Shown: in pieces, positions 63,228 to 64,000 of the stretch | How the letters are laid out: every line of letters starts with the position of its first letter | Numbering within the stretch: position 1 is the first letter of the stretch | From: Kineosporia succinea | GTDB taxonomy: Bacteria; Actinomycetota; Actinomycetes; Actinomycetales; Kineosporiaceae | Assembly (NCBI RefSeq): GCF_030811555.1 | Contig: NZ_JAUSQZ010000001.1 | Location: 558,001 to 622,000 of the forward strand | Direction: 5' to 3' | Length of the DNA: 64,000 nt | The notes under the pieces: model-generated | What the model saw: the letters and a program-made list of their open reading frames with translations, nothing else | The model's database searches: none | Told to the model about the DNA's origin: nothing | Translations under genes and position numbers: made by a program

Positions 63228-64000
63228 CTACATCAGCACGTTCTCGAGCTGCCGGTCGAACGGCTGCCGGGTCAGGCCGGGCACCATGTCCTTCGGCATC
63301 GGCTGCGCGCCCCGGGGCCGTCCGCCGACCGTGTCCCGCACGAGATCGGTGAGATTCTGCGGAGGTTCGTAGAGCATCCGCGCCGGGGTCTTCATCAGCC
63401 CCTCGTTCACCTTCAGCGCCAGCCAGATCGCCGGGACGGTCAGCACGAACGGCAGGATCCACTTGACCGCCTGCACCGCACCGGAACTCGCGACCGGGTC
63501 GAGCACGGCCACCATGACCACGAGGATCGGGGTGTGGGCCAGGTAGATCGGCAGGGTGCGGGAGCCCAGGTAGGCGAACAGCTTCACGTCCTGCAGCAGC
63601 ACCGCCAGGCCGATGCCCGTGACCAGGCCCAGGATGCGCACGACCACACCGACCAGCGGCAGGTAGAGCACACCGGTGAAGTAGGCGACCGACGCCAGCA
63701 CCAGCCAGCCCACGATCGCCCCGATCGCCAACTGCCGGGTGACGCGTGCGGCCAGGGCCAGCAGCAGCGGACGGTAGTAGCAGCCGATCAGGAAGAACAG
63801 GTAGTACTTCGGCACGCCGTTCCAGCCCAGGTTGACCTCCGGCACCAGGTGCGAGAACGCGACCCCGCCGAGCAGCGCGCCGATCGCGAGCTGCGGGGCC
63901 AGGGGGAACCGGGAACAGAGGCGGGCCACGACGAAGAAGATGGCCAGGGCCCAGATGAACCACAGCTCGAAGCGGGGGCGGGCCGGAGTCAGGGCCAGCG
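63228..64000 (-). CDS. Acyltransferase-3 family membrane protein, C-terminal part (runs off window)
   Basis: Only the C-terminal part, at least 257 residues, is present; the frame is open to the right edge. Several hydrophobic segments occur with motifs such as KYYLFFLIGCYYRPLL and YLGSRTLPIYLAHTPILVVM, the latter typical of the last helices of acyltransferase-3 (OafA/NodX-like) proteins. A cytoplasmic tail of about 60 residues rich in Pro, Arg and Asp ends the protein. The family O-acetylates or acylates extracellular sugars; the catalytic N-terminal His is outside the window. Confidence 0.85.
   Translation of the reverse strand, partial: LALTPARPRFELWFIWALAIFFVVARLCSRFPLAPQLAIGALLGGVAFSHLVPEVNLGWNGVPKYYLFFLIGCYYRPLLLALAARVTRQLAIGAIVGWLVLASVAYFTGVLYLPLVGVVVRILGLVTGIGLAVLLQDVKLFAYLGSRTLPIYLAHTPILVVMVAVLDPVASSGAVQAVKWILPFVLTVPAIWLALKVNEGLMKTPARMLYEPPQNLTDLVRDTVGGRPRGAQPMPKDMVPGLTRQPFDRQLENVLM

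Overview
The window is GC-rich chromosomal DNA of an actinobacterium. The gene order is the conserved actinobacterial housekeeping layout (ftsY, smc, mutM, rnc, rpmF, yceD, sepIVA-like, coaD, rsmD, recG, DAK2-family kinase, rpmB, thiL, ddl, gpsA, plsC, murA, lysine-tailed HU, leuD, leuC, IclR regulator, tRNA-Glu, tRNA-Gln). CofC (F420 pathway), DUF3515, a DivIVA-like SepIVA relative and a SigE-family sigma factor fit a filamentous or motile soil actinomycete. Kineosporiaceae is a plausible guess, but that is inference only. No phage, IS element, CRISPR array or plasmid origin was seen.

Layout. 1-7.7 kb: the 5' part of ftsY, a large membrane-anchored repeat protein, and smc. 7.8-11.8 kb: accessory genes (propeller glycosidase-like protein, FUSC permease, sulfotransferase, receiver-less winged-helix regulator). 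11.8-20.8 kb: a minus-strand housekeeping run from the DAK2 kinase and recG down to rnc and mutM. 21-31.4 kb: rpmB, thiL, Lrp-type RAM protein, DUF3515, ddl, a transsulfuration enzyme, gpsA/plsC, cofC, a cold-shock-like protein, murA and HU. 31.7-34.7 kb: leuD, leuC and a divergent IclR regulator. 35-37 kb: a small protein, tRNA-Glu(CTC), tRNA-Gln(CTG) and a long repeat-bearing gap. 37-40.3 kb: a GGDEF-EAL protein and a repeat-rich gap. 40.3-43.2 kb: FAH-family protein, a putative 3-methyladenine glycosylase and a secreted propeller protein. 43.3-59 kb: a branched-chain amino-acid (BCAA) locus (cimA, ilvE, leuB; ilvC, ilvN, ilvB; ilvD) with two more GGDEF-EAL proteins between ilvD and ilvB. 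59-64 kb: a SigE-family sigma factor with a membrane partner, a CbiX-like chelatase, a PQQ-type dehydrogenase lipoprotein and a truncated acyltransferase.

How the genes work together. The window holds most of the BCAA pathway: citramalate synthase, both leuCD subunits, leuB, acetohydroxyacid synthase with its ACT subunit, ketol-acid reductoisomerase, dihydroxyacid dehydratase and the aminotransferase. Two transcription attenuators can be read directly from the sequence. The ilvB leader encodes a short Leu/Val-rich peptide ahead of a terminator, and the cimA leader encodes a peptide with a Val-Val-Ile-Ile run ahead of a terminator with six U residues. leuCD faces an IclR regulator across a compact divergent promoter with an inverted-repeat operator.

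The most notable observations are: the cimA attenuator; the two c-di-GMP enzymes placed co-directionally between ilvD and ilvBNC; a yceD gene with no ATG, GTG or TTG start available; a large protein with 28 tandem copies of a 15-bp repeat and about ten copies of a threonine motif; a pentapeptide expansion inside ThiL; a cysteine-free L32; a 40-bp perfect palindrome; and the apparent loss of gltX from its usual place between the FAH gene and the tRNA genes.
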